Shown here: positions 1-7,319 of the stretch, piece by piece
Layout: the number at the start of each line of letters is the position of its first letter
How positions within the stretch are numbered: the stretch's first letter is position 1
NCBI GenBank assembly: GCA_021324295.1
Contig: JAJPJJ010000039.1
Span: forward strand, 1-37,478
Length of the DNA stretch: 37,478 nucleotides
From: Bacillota bacterium
GTDB taxonomy: Bacteria > Sysuimicrobiota > Sysuimicrobiia > Sysuimicrobiales > Segetimicrobiaceae
Reading direction: 5' to 3'
Notes under the pieces: model-generated
Told to the model about the DNA's origin: nothing
What the model saw: the letters and a program-made list of their open reading frames with translations, nothing else
The model's database searches: none
Made by a program: the position numbers and the translations under genes

Positions 1-130
1 CGAATGCGAAAATAGAAACCCCTGTCCACACGGGCAGAGGCAAACACCCAACCAGCCTATTATTGGTGCTGTGGGCGATCAGCCATCTCGGGTTCCGAAA
101 CGCCTGATCGTGCCTATCGTGCCTGTAATA

Positions 131-178
131 GCTCAATGATTCTGTCATCCCACGACGGCTCAGTGATTCTGTCACCCT
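131..178. repeat. Pair of 21-bp direct repeats upstream of the transposase remnant
   Basis: Two near-identical copies sharing the core TGATTCTGTCA lie at 131-151 and 158-178, separated by 6 bp. They end 6 bp before the start codon of the transposase-like reading frame at 185. A repeated, less GC-rich sequence directly before a transposase fits an insertion-sequence end or transposase-binding sites. No matching right end was seen downstream, so the element appears to be only its left portion. Confidence 0.5.
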
Positions 179-184
179 GGGACC

Positions 185-475
185 ATGACCAGGGAGACGA
201 TCACCTTGAACCAGAAGGAGCAGCACCGCGTGCGCATCCTCACGCGGCTCCAGGGTGGGATCCCCCGGGCCGCTGAGGCAGCTACCCTCCCGGGCGTGTC
301 CGTGCGGCACCTTCGCCGCCTCCTCGCCCGCTTCCGGCGCCACGGCATCGCTGCCGTGCCTCACGGGAACCGCGCCCTCCCGGGGCCCCGGGCGAATCGC
401 CGCGCTCCCGCGGTTCGTCGGGGTGGGACGCCGTTCCTCGACCGGCAGGCCCCCGCGGCCGATCCGCTTCGCTAG
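185..475 (+). pseudogene. Truncated ISNCY-like transposase, N-terminal HTH fragment
   Basis: The first 63 or so residues look like the N-terminal helix-turn-helix of ISNCY/IS481-type transposases: a basic start, then a helical segment with SVRHLRRLLARFRRHG, followed by the characteristic HGNR sequence. After HGNR (about position 371) the similarity stops. The frame then runs through a GC-rich dispersed repeat to a chance stop at 475. The DDE catalytic domain, normally about 300 more residues, is absent. This is therefore a decayed left end of an insertion sequence, not a working gene. The ATG at 185 follows the 21-bp direct repeats. A complete small HTH protein is unlikely, because the tail is shared with a non-coding repeat at 22.5 kb. 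Confidence 0.6.
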
Positions 476-509
476 AGCCCTCGTCAGACCTCGGAGATCA
501 TGCGCTAGC
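371..509 (-). repeat. Dispersed repeat B, copy 1, abutting the CDF gene stop codon
   Basis: Read on the minus strand, this segment begins at the TAG stop of the CDF transporter (507-505), continues as CGCATGATCTCCGAGG and runs about 139 bp to the broken transposase at 371. It aligns along its length with 22535-22678, which begins at the TAG stop of the SDR gene as CGCATGAGCTCCGGAGG. The central part contains 24 identical consecutive bases, and most of the rest differs by scattered substitutions and a few small indels. Both copies lie 3' of a gene in the same orientation relative to it. Confidence 0.75.
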
Positions 510-1941
510 CGTGCTTGGACGCGGGCTCCGGGTGAATGCTGACCGTGATGTCCTCGACTTCCTGCCGGAGCTCCTGCCGCACGCGGAATTCCAGGTCTTC
601 CGTAATATCATGGACGCGGGTGACCGACAGGGCGGGCTGTAGTGTGCAGTGCACCGTGGCAAGCAGGGCGCCCCCGACCCGATGAACCTCGACGGCGTGG
701 CAGTTCACCACCCCGGGCGTCTGGCGGGCGATGTCGAGGATGCGTTGCTCCAGCTCAGCCCGGACCCGTGTCGCCGCCCGCGCGGGTTGGACGCGTTCCG
801 GCAGTGGTTCGATGTGGACGTTCACCTCGTCGATTTCAGGCAGGGCGCTGCGGAGCGTGTGCTCGAGCGCGGTGGCGCGATCATGGGCCGCTGTGAGCCG
901 CAGGTGCGGATCCACCTCCAGGTCGAGGTCGACTTTGACCCTGCCCCGTGTTTCAAACACGGTCACGTCGTGGATCTGGAAGTTCTCCCGGTGCGCGATC
1001 GAGCGGACGCGCTCCACCAGGTCTCCGGACGAGGGGGCGCGCGGAATCGCGTCGACGGTGACATCGGCCGTCGGCTGGAGGTCGTGGATCGTCCGCTCGA
1101 CGCGCTGCACCACTGACTGGGCATATTCGAAGGGGATGTTGCTCTGGAGGACGAGGCGCAGGTCAACGAAGAGCCTGTTGCCGCTCTGCCGGGCGCGCAC
1201 GCGCTCCACCTTGAGGACGCCGGGGACGCGCGCCGCGGCCTCCACGATGCGCTCGGGCACGCCCTCCGGGGCCGCGTCCAGGAGGGGCCCAACGGTCCGG
1301 TTTCCCAGCCGCGTCCCGACGTAGAGGCTGAGGGCGGCCACCACGAGCGCCGCCACGGGGTCGGCATCCCGGAGCCAGGGCAGTCGGGTGGTGCCGGCCA
1401 GGGAGACGAGGAGGAGCCCGAGGATCACCGCGCTCGTGCTCCAGACGTCTGTCGAGAAGTGGAGCGCGTCCGCCTCGAGCGCCTGGCTGCGGTATTTCGC
1501 CGCCGCCCGCGACAGCGCGCGAGAGCGCAGCGTGTCGATCAGGATGGACAGCAGCAGCACCCCAAACGCCCATGCGGACGGCTCCACGTGCGACGCGCGG
1601 AGGGCAAGCCGGCGTATCGCTTCGATGACGATCCAGACGCTCGTGACGATGAGCAACCCCGTCTGGACGAGCGCCGAGAGATGCTCGACTTTGCCGTGCC
1701 CGAAGGGGTGCGCCGGATCCGCCGGCTGGTCCGCAACCCGGACCGAGAGGTATGTGATCACGGCCGCGACAAGATCGATGCCGGAATGCGCCGCCTCCGA
1801 CAGCATGCCCAGGCTTCCGATGAGGAGCCCGACGATGGCCTTGAGGGCGGTGAGGAGCGCGGCGGCCACCACGGACGAGAGTGCCACCGCGCGCTTCTCC
1901 CGAGCCGGGATCCCGGCAAGGGGTGACGGGCGGGTCGACAT
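505..1941 (-). CDS. Cation diffusion facilitator (CDF) metal exporter with three cytoplasmic domains
   Basis: This is a CDF-family exporter of divalent metals from the cytoplasm. About 478 aa, with six predicted membrane helices in the first 225 residues. TM2 carries HSGID (HxxxD) and TM5 carries HFSTD (HxxxD); an all-HxxxD site is the zinc-type arrangement rather than the DxxxD form of FieF. After TM6 there are three successive ferredoxin-like dimerisation-type modules instead of one: roughly residues 230-300 (starting at PGVLKVERV), 310-380 (ending HIEPLP) and 395-475 (starting PGVVNCHAV, ending HPEP). The ATG at 1941 is preferred over an in-frame GTG at 2004, because the intervening 21 residues are an Arg/Pro-rich extension. 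The gene is divergent from the DUF2945 gene and monocistronic. Metal specificity is inferred from the motif only. Confidence 0.9.
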   Translation of the reverse strand: MSTRPSPLAGIPAREKRAVALSSVVAAALLTALKAIVGLLIGSLGMLSEAAHSGIDLVAAVITYLSVRVADQPADPAHPFGHGKVEHLSALVQTGLLIVTSVWIVIEAIRRLALRASHVEPSAWAFGVLLLSILIDTLRSRALSRAAAKYRSQALEADALHFSTDVWSTSAVILGLLLVSLAGTTRLPWLRDADPVAALVVAALSLYVGTRLGNRTVGPLLDAAPEGVPERIVEAAARVPGVLKVERVRARQSGNRLFVDLRLVLQSNIPFEYAQSVVQRVERTIHDLQPTADVTVDAIPRAPSSGDLVERVRSIAHRENFQIHDVTVFETRGRVKVDLDLEVDPHLRLTAAHDRATALEHTLRSALPEIDEVNVHIEPLPERVQPARAATRVRAELEQRILDIARQTPGVVNCHAVEVHRVGGALLATVHCTLQPALSVTRVHDITEDLEFRVRQELRQEVEDITVSIHPEPASKHG

Positions 1942-2264
1942 GGTCGGCACAGGCCTCGGACGCCGTCGGATCAGCCCGACCGACGGCTCCCTACATGCTA
2001 GCACATCGTAGCGTGGTCACGGCGTGGCCGCAAGGCCCTTCGCTCACCACCGGGGTTGCCCACCGGTGGCCATCCTCTCACGGAGATGCGGGCGTTCGCC
2101 GTGGGGGCGGACGTGACGGCACGGGGTTGAGGTGGACTTGCGGGCCGTAGGTCACGGAGGCCGGCAGGAAGAGACCGTCCCGGCGCGCCAATATCGACCC
2201 GTGGCACGACGGTGTGTCGGAGACGGGGTAAGCAATCTATGCGAGCTCGTGCGAGGAGGGCAGG
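1942..2264. other. Divergent intergenic region between the CDF and DUF2945 genes
   Basis: About 320 bp that must contain the start signals of both flanking genes. I see no convincing TTGACA/TATAAT pair on either strand, no strong hairpin and no plausible reading frame. The only clear signal is the Shine-Dalgarno sequence GAGGAGG at 2253-2259, before the ATG at 2265. Confidence 0.4.
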
Positions 2265-2531
2265 ATGCGCGGCGTGCTCCGGGTGGGTGATCGTGTCGCG
2301 TGGAACTCGGAGGCCGGACGGGTGAGCGGCGTCATCATCCAGAAGATCACATCCGACACGCTCCTCAAAGGCCGCGTGCGGCACGCGTCGAGGGACGAGC
2401 CGCAGTACGTGATCAAGAGCGACAAGACCGACCACATCGCGATCCATAGAGCCTCGGCGCTCACCAAAATCCGGCGGCGCGCGGGCACCGCGCGCCGCCG
2501 GACGCGGGCGGCCGCGCGCAGGGGCCGGTGA
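2265..2531 (+). CDS. DUF2945 / HVA1-type Tudor-domain protein
   Basis: Small basic protein of 88 aa. Residues 5-66 match the DUF2945 (hypervirulence-associated Tudor-like) fold: GDRVAWNSEAGRVSGVI, then a turn, the VRHASRDEPQYVIKSDKT strand pair and HRASALTKI. The last 20 residues are almost entirely Arg/Ala, which suggests nucleic-acid contact. The start is fixed by GAGGAGG five bases before the ATG. It ends 7 bp before the debranching enzyme gene and is probably co-transcribed with it. The molecular role of this family is not established. Members are usually short single-domain proteins, so the length is normal. Confidence 0.85.
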   Translation: MRGVLRVGDRVAWNSEAGRVSGVIIQKITSDTLLKGRVRHASRDEPQYVIKSDKTDHIAIHRASALTKIRRRAGTARRRTRAAARRGR

Positions 2532-2538
2532 CGGCGCG

Positions 2539-4692
2539 ATGCCGGTCGAGATCAGCGTCGGCCCTCCCGTCCTGACGATCAACCAGAGCACCACCTTCAT
2601 GGTCACCGACCTCGGCGGCGAGATCGCGGCCGACAGCGAGCAGGGCGTCTTCGCCGGCGACACGCGCTTCGTCAGTTACTACGCGATCTTCGCGAACGGC
2701 CGGCCGTGGGTCCGCCTCACCTCGAGCCCGATCACCTACTACGCGGCCCGGATCGTGCTCACGAACCGCGCCTTTCGAACCGAGGAGGGAGAGGTTCCCG
2801 AGGGCACGCTCGGACTTGAGATCTGCCGGACGGTCGGCGAGGGGATCCACGAGGACCTCGACGTGACCAACTACGGCGTGGCGCCGGTGCGGTTCAACCT
2901 GGAGATCGCGCTGCGCTCGGACTTCGCCGACCTGTTCGAGGTGAAGTCGCACGAGTTCGTGCGGCGCGGGCGGATCGAGACGGTGTGGGACGCGGAGCGG
3001 AGCGAGGTGCGCACGTCCTACACCCACCGCGACTTCCACTGCGAGTTCACCTACCGGCTCGTCAACACCGACTCCGCGGCGCACTACGCCAACGGCCGCG
3101 TGACGTTCGAGATCGCGCTGGCGCCCGGCGCGAGGTGGCACGCGTGCGCCCACTACATCCTGGCCGGCGCCGGGCAGGTCCGGGCCCCGCTGTACGGGTG
3201 CGCCCACCTCGACGAAGAGACGGATTTCGACCGGCTGCAGGCCGGGTGGCAGGCACAGGCCACGCAGCTCACCTCCGCCAACGAGGAGGTGTACCGGCTC
3301 TACCAGCAGTCGGTGGAGGACATCGGGGCGCTGCGGCTGTACGAGCACGACCTGGCCCCGGACGTCTGGGTGCCGGCGGCGGGGGTGCCGTGGTATGTGA
3401 CGCTGTTCGGCCGCGACAGCCTGATCGCCGGGTTGCAGACGCTGCTGCTGCACCCGGGGCTGGCGCGCGGGGCGTTGCGCAAGCTCGCCCAGTACCAGGC
3501 GCGGGAGGAGGACGACTGGCGGGACGCCCAGCCCGGCAAGATCCTGCACGAGATCCGGTTCGGCGAGCTGGCGCACTTCCACAAGATCCCGCACACCCCG
3601 TACTACGGGACGGCGGACGCGACGCCGCTGTACCTGATCCTGCTGCACGAGACGTGGAAGTGGACGGGGGACGAGGCGCTGCTGCGGGAGTACCGGGACA
3701 CCGCGCTGGGGTGCCTGGCGTGGATCGACCGGTACGGGGACCTGGACGGGGACGGGTTCCAGGAGTACCGGACCCGCTCGCCGCAGGGCTACGAGAACCA
3801 GGGATGGAAGGACGCGGGGGACGCGGTGGTGGACGCGGACGGCCGCCCGGTGGGGCAGCCCAAGGGCACCTGCGAGCTGCAGGGGTACGTGTTCGACGCA
3901 TGGCAGCGGATGGCGGAGGTGTTTGCGGCCCTGGGGGAGGGGGGGCGCGCGGAGGAGTTGCGGCGGAAGGCGGCGGCGCTGCGGGCGAGGTTCGAGGCGC
4001 GCTTCTGGTGCGAGGAGATCGACTGCTACGCGTTCGCGCTGGGGCCGGACAAGCAGCCGGTCCGCAGCGTCGCCTCGAACGCGGGGCACTGTCTGTGGAG
4101 CGGCATCGCGTCCGCGGCGCACGCCGCGCGCGTCGTGCGGCGGCTGCAGGAGCCGGACATGTGGAGCGGGTGGGGGATCCGGACGCTGTCGGCGCGCAAC
4201 CCCGCCTACAACCCGCTCTCCTACCAGCGCGGGTCGGTGTGGCCCCACGACAACGGGCTCATCGCGCTGGGGTTCAAGCGCTACGGGTTCGCCGAGGAGG
4301 CCGCGCGCATCGCCCGGGACATCAGCGAGGCGGCCAGCTACTTCGTGAGCCACCGGCTCCCGGAGCTGTACGCGGGCCTGCCGCGGCGCCCGGGGATGTT
4401 CCCCGTGCAGTACCTCGGCGCGAACGTGCCCCAGGCGTGGGCCGCGGGGTCGGTGTTTCACCTGCTGCAGGCGATCCTCGGGCTGCGGGCGGACGCGCCG
4501 CGGAGCTGCCTCTACGTCGACCCGTACTTGCCGCGCTGGCTCACGGATGTCACGCTCCGCAACCTCACGGTGGGCCGGGCCCGGCTCGATCTGCGGTTCT
4601 GGCGGGAGGGCGAGCGCACCCGCTGGGATGCCTCGGTGCGCGACGGCGCCCTCAAGATCGAGGAGGCGCCGTGGCACCCCTGGTCTACCTGA
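2539..4692 (+). CDS. Amylo-alpha-1,6-glucosidase / glycogen-debranching enzyme family protein (copy 1)
   Basis: 717 aa. An N-terminal beta-rich GDE_N_bis-type domain (about residues 8-230; EQGVFAGDTRFVSYY) is followed by an (alpha/alpha)6-barrel glucosidase domain. Barrel motifs: FGRDSLIAG near 289, PGKILHEIRFGEL near 332, DGDGFQEYRTRSP near 404, GWKDAGDA near 422, SNAGHCLWSGI near 512 and VWPHDNG near 567. The family (COG3408) hydrolyses alpha-1,6 branch glucose in glycogen-like glucans; many bacterial members are uncharacterised and may act on other alpha-glucosides. No signal peptide, so cytoplasmic. The gene starts 7 bp after the DUF2945 gene. A paralog with the same architecture lies at 24242-26398. 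Substrate is inferred. The antisense strand is also open over most of the gene, a GC-bias shadow. Confidence 0.92.
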   Translation: MPVEISVGPPVLTINQSTTFMVTDLGGEIAADSEQGVFAGDTRFVSYYAIFANGRPWVRLTSSPITYYAARIVLTNRAFRTEEGEVPEGTLGLEICRTVGEGIHEDLDVTNYGVAPVRFNLEIALRSDFADLFEVKSHEFVRRGRIETVWDAERSEVRTSYTHRDFHCEFTYRLVNTDSAAHYANGRVTFEIALAPGARWHACAHYILAGAGQVRAPLYGCAHLDEETDFDRLQAGWQAQATQLTSANEEVYRLYQQSVEDIGALRLYEHDLAPDVWVPAAGVPWYVTLFGRDSLIAGLQTLLLHPGLARGALRKLAQYQAREEDDWRDAQPGKILHEIRFGELAHFHKIPHTPYYGTADATPLYLILLHETWKWTGDEALLREYRDTALGCLAWIDRYGDLDGDGFQEYRTRSPQGYENQGWKDAGDAVVDADGRPVGQPKGTCELQGYVFDAWQRMAEVFAALGEGGRAEELRRKAAALRARFEARFWCEEIDCYAFALGPDKQPVRSVASNAGHCLWSGIASAAHAARVVRRLQEPDMWSGWGIRTLSARNPAYNPLSYQRGSVWPHDNGLIALGFKRYGFAEEAARIARDISEAASYFVSHRLPELYAGLPRRPGMFPVQYLGANVPQAWAAGSVFHLLQAILGLRADAPRSCLYVDPYLPRWLTDVTLRNLTVGRARLDLRFWREGERTRWDASVRDGALKIEEAPWHPWST

Positions 4693-4744
4693 GCACCGTC
4701 AACGCGCCCCCGAGACTGCGCCTTCCTCATGCGCCCCGTTCGCT

Positions 4745-4810
4745 GTCGCCCCCGGGCGTGGCCCCCGCCCAACCCGGGACCGTCGCGTGGCCGCGCGGCC
4801 CGGGGGCGAC
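4745..4810 (+). terminator. Long-stem inverted repeat after debranching enzyme 1
   Basis: GTCGCCCCCGGGC at 4745-4757 is perfectly complementary to GCCCGGGGGCGAC at 4798-4810, giving a 13-bp stem around a 40-nt interior. The right arm can alternatively pair with the bases just after it, as GGGGGC-GAC-GCCCCC. There is no U-tract. It lies about 55 bp after the stop codon and is a plausible termination or mRNA 3'-end structure. Confidence 0.5.
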
Positions 4811-5174
4811 GCCCCCGCGATGATCCGGCGGGTCCACCGGGGAAGGTTCCATGCGACGTAGACCGCGTTGTAAACACTGAACGCTGCCAGCCCGAGCAGC
4901 AGGGAGGCCGGTCAGGTATCGCACACGCCTCGGGCTCTGAGCGCCTTCCATGTGAGCGGGCGTTCAAGCATAATCTCCGCTCCTCTTCGATGCCGTGCCG
5001 TCAATCCCATGATGAGGATCGCAACGCGCGGATGCAAGCCCCGCCCGGCGGCGTACGCCCGTTCCAACCCGGCCGGAGGCGGCGGCATTCCGGGCTGCGG
5101 AGACGTGGCGGTGCGGCCGAGCGTTCGGGGCGCTGCCCCGTCGTTCGCCGCGTCGTAGGCGGTCGGTCGCGGGC

Positions 5175-5220
5175 GCGGGCCGGACGCGTGCGCGCTGACA
5201 GAGGGGCGCGTCCGGCCCGC
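5175..5220. repeat. 14-bp perfect inverted repeat
   Basis: GCGGGCCGGACGCG at 5175-5188 and its exact reverse complement at 5207-5220 flank an 18-nt loop. The structure lies 33 bp upstream of the -35 box of the OsmC promoter. It could be a terminator insulating that promoter, a regulator-binding site, or a decayed mobile-element feature. No T-tract follows it on either strand. Confidence 0.6.
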
Positions 5221-5252
5221 GGCGCACCGAGCAGCGCGGGGACAGCGCGGCG

Positions 5253-5282
5253 TTGACACTCGCCAGGCGGCGATACTAGAAT
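5253..5282 (+). promoter_or_regulatory. Sigma70-type promoter for the OsmC-diiron genes, with dyad in the spacer
   Basis: A perfect -35 TTGACA (5253-5258) and a -10 TAGAAT (5277-5282; 5 of 6 consensus) are 18 bp apart. Within the spacer, TCGCC and GGCGA form a short inverted repeat, so a regulator may bind between the boxes. The flanking GCGGCGTTGACAC is the same as at the rpoZ promoter (26416). Transcription would start near 5289, leaving a 5' leader of about 230 nt before the ATG at 5520. Confidence 0.7.
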
Positions 5283-5380
5283 GGGCGTGTGACCGCGATC
5301 GTATCACAGCCGGTACAGCGCGAGGATCTCCTGCGGTATACCCGCCTTCGGTGTATCTGTCCGCCGCGGAGGTGAGCCGC

Positions 5381-5424
5381 AGCGGGGACCGTTCCGCCGC
5401 TGTGGGCGCCTTCGCAGCCCCCTG
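5381..5424 (+). repeat. Possible degenerate copy of dispersed repeat A
   Basis: This stretch shares, in order, a GCAGC block, a GTTCC block, a TGGGC block and a GCCCC end with the 78-bp tandem unit at 12617-12772. Substitutions and small indels separate the blocks. It lies in the leader of the OsmC transcript. The match is weaker than between the other three loci and could be coincidental in such GC-rich DNA. Confidence 0.3.
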
Positions 5425-5519
5425 AGTCCGACCCACACGTCGTTCGAGCGTTTCCGATACGCCGGCGCTGTTCTCGGCGGCGGCGGGAGACCGGTCACCG
5501 GCCGGGTGAGGAGTCGTCC

Positions 5520-6065
5520 ATGGCTGACACACGGGCTACGGTGAAGGTCAACGGGGTGGACCTCCCCACGGTCGTCGATCTGGCGACGCGCATGGACTCC
5601 GATCCTCGCTACGCGGAGGAGATGTCCCGGTTCTCTCGCCGCGCGCGCGTCCGCTGGATCGCCGGCCTGCACAGCCAGGCCTATACGCGTGACGTCCCCC
5701 CGCACGGGTACGACGAGCCCGAATGGCTGGGCGGAACCAACAAGGCGATGGCCGCGAGCGAGGCGCTGCTCGGCGCGATCGGCGGGTGCATCGCGGTCGG
5801 CATCGCAGCCCAGGCCGCTCTCCGCGAAGTCACGGTCGACGAGCTCGAGATCGACGTCGAGGGGACCATCGATCTGCCCGCCTTCTTCGGCATCCGTGAG
5901 AGCACCTCGGGCTACACCGCGATCAACGTGACAATCTACATCAAGTGCAGCGCCGAGGGCCCGCTCCTCGACGAGATCCTGTACCGCGCGGTGAACCTCT
6001 CCCCGGTGGTCAACACCGTGCGGCAGCCGGTGGACCTCCGGTACACCGTCAAGGCGATGGATTGA
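5520..6065 (+). CDS. OsmC-family protein lacking the second canonical cysteine
   Basis: 181 aa. The OsmC fold is recognisable from about residue 40: a strand-rich start, the central helix ASEALLGAIGGCIAVGIA with Cys90 in the usual peroxidatic position, then EIDVEGTIDL and a C-terminal helix ending NLSPVVNTV. OsmC/Ohr proteins reduce organic hydroperoxides with a cysteine pair, and the second cysteine normally precedes PV in that last motif. Here it is Ser161, and the only other Cys is 143, so canonical two-Cys chemistry is doubtful. The ATG at 5520 is supported by GAGGAG about 8 bases upstream. Ten bases separate it from the diiron gene, indicating co-transcription from the promoter at 5253. 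It may be a one-Cys enzyme or a binding protein. Confidence 0.88.
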   Translation: MADTRATVKVNGVDLPTVVDLATRMDSDPRYAEEMSRFSRRARVRWIAGLHSQAYTRDVPPHGYDEPEWLGGTNKAMAASEALLGAIGGCIAVGIAAQAALREVTVDELEIDVEGTIDLPAFFGIRESTSGYTAINVTIYIKCSAEGPLLDEILYRAVNLSPVVNTVRQPVDLRYTVKAMD

Positions 6066-6075
6066 GGGGTGTCGC

Positions 6076-7185
6076 ATGACCCGTCCCGCGCGCGACGACC
6101 GGACCTCCGCGGGCTCTCCTCCTGAGGGGGAGGCCCTTCCCTCCGACCGCGAGCGCCGCGGCGCTGCGGAGCGGCCGTCGCAGCATCCCGCGCCGGCCGT
6201 CCCGCCGCTGGGGCCCGACGGAACTCTCCCCCTGGCCGCCCTGCCGCTGGCCCCGCTCCCCGAGGAAGCGGAGCCCGAGGGCATCATCTTCCGGGGCGCG
6301 GCCCGGGCGGCGCCCGGGCCCGGGATGCCGTACACCGTGACCCGCCGCGACATCGCATGGGCCGACAACGTCCACGAGCTCGTCGAGCGCGCCAAGCGGC
6401 GGCAGTGGAACGCGACCACCGACATCCCGTGGCAGGCGGCACGGGCCGTCCCTCCGGAAATCGAAGAGGCGCTGGCGGATGTGCTGACCTGGATGGTGCA
6501 GCAGGAGTACGCCGCGTGGTACGTGCCCGCCAAGTTCGTGCCGCGGATCCACCCGGCGTTCTCCGAGGTGGGGTTCTTCCTGTCCACGCAGGTCATGGAC
6601 GAAGCGCGGCACGTCGAGGCGTTCGTGAAGCGCCTCTACGTAAACGGGGTCGGCCTGCGCACGGCGTCGGCCGGGACGGAGAGCTCCATCAAGGGCCTGC
6701 TCGCCCAGGACGACTTCGCCAAGGCGAGCTTCCTCCTCCACGTGCTCGGGGAGGGGACGTTCATGGAGCTGTTTCACCTCCTCCTGGAGATCGCGCCGGA
6801 TGAGGCCACCCGCGAGATCGTCGCGCGGTCGCTGGAGGACGAAGCACGGCATGTCGCGTACGGGGTGGGCCGGCTGCGGCGGCAGTTGCTCGCCGCCCCG
6901 CACCCCGACGCCGCCGGACAGGCTTTCGTCGACGCCCTCGAGGCCCGGCTGTCCTTCACATACGAGGTCTCGGGGATCCCGCAGCCCGTCCAGGAGGCCC
7001 TGGCCGTGGTCGCAGGCGGTGGCCGCGAAGCGGCCTCTCTGGATCGGGGCCGCCGCCGGGTGCAGCGGTTCGGCGAGGACCTGAACGGCGCTCGCCTCCA
7101 ACGGCTCCGGCAGGCGGGCTTCAGCGAGAAGCTCGCGGAGCACATCTCCCAGCTCCATATCCGCAGCGCCGGCGGCCTCATGTAG
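6076..7185 (+). CDS. Ferritin-like diiron-carboxylate protein (AurF / R2-like oxygenase fold)
   Basis: 369 aa. A Pro-rich, low-complexity N-terminus (1-65) precedes a four-helix ferritin-like domain. Candidate iron ligands follow the duplicated E...DEARH pattern: Glu144 (QQEY), Glu176 and His179 (DEARH), Glu226 (GEGTF), Glu256 and His259 (DEARH). Proteins of this type bind two irons and activate O2 for N-oxygenation, hydroxylation or R2-like oxidation; which one applies cannot be told from sequence. No signal peptide, so cytoplasmic. Ten bases after the OsmC-family gene, probably one transcript. The ATG at 6076 has a weak GAGGGGT ribosome-binding site. The Pro-rich N-terminus makes a later start possible, but the domain itself is complete. 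Confidence 0.8.
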   Translation: MTRPARDDRTSAGSPPEGEALPSDRERRGAAERPSQHPAPAVPPLGPDGTLPLAALPLAPLPEEAEPEGIIFRGAARAAPGPGMPYTVTRRDIAWADNVHELVERAKRRQWNATTDIPWQAARAVPPEIEEALADVLTWMVQQEYAAWYVPAKFVPRIHPAFSEVGFFLSTQVMDEARHVEAFVKRLYVNGVGLRTASAGTESSIKGLLAQDDFAKASFLLHVLGEGTFMELFHLLLEIAPDEATREIVARSLEDEARHVAYGVGRLRRQLLAAPHPDAAGQAFVDALEARLSFTYEVSGIPQPVQEALAVVAGGGREAASLDRGRRRVQRFGEDLNGARLQRLRQAGFSEKLAEHISQLHIRSAGGLM

Positions 7186-7193
7186 ATCTCGTG

Positions 7194-7290
7194 TATCGCG
7201 ACGCGGCCAAGCGGCTTTGGCGCTCAGGCGAGCGGGGTCGGTCCGCTGGGGGCCCGGGCCCTTCCGTGAGGGGTATCGCGACGCGGACAG
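7194..7290 (-). repeat. Dispersed repeat A, locus 1 (80-bp period, 1.2 copies)
   Basis: TATCGCGACGCGG occurs at 7194 and again at 7274, an 80-bp period. Between them, TCGGTCCGCTGGGGGCCCGG matches all but one base of the minus-strand reading of the 78-bp tandem unit at 12617-12772. The flanking CGCGACG blocks match too. The minus strand can fold as a TCGC...GCGA outer stem around GCCAA...TTGGC. It lies between the diiron gene and the CoA-binding gene and encodes nothing recognisable. Confidence 0.65.
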
Positions 7291-7319
7291 ACGGCGCGGC
7301 GCTGAAGGGCTGACGTGCC

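Larger units (their letters stand above)
4693..5519. other. 827-bp intergenic region with hairpins, promoter and long leader
   Basis: No reading frame here resembles a protein; all open frames are compositionally GC-driven and Arg/Pro/Ala-rich. Contents in order: a 13-bp inverted repeat after the debranching gene (4745-4810), a 14-bp inverted repeat (5175-5220), a near-consensus promoter (5253-5282) and an untranslated leader of about 230 bp before the OsmC-family gene. The leader includes a possible copy of the dispersed 80-bp repeat at about 5381-5424. No known riboswitch consensus was recognised in the leader. Confidence 0.6.

Noticed and set aside
2461-4677. Very long open frame on the minus strand opposite debranching enzyme 1 (similar ones opposite debranching enzyme 2, lysS and the EF-G-like gene)
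   Set aside because: Arg/Pro/Val-rich translation with no domain; a known artefact of high-GC codon bias on the antisense strand.
4912-5532. Minus-strand open frame opposite the OsmC leader
   Set aside because: Low-complexity Arg/Ala/Pro translation that covers the promoter and inverted repeat; no recognisable domain.
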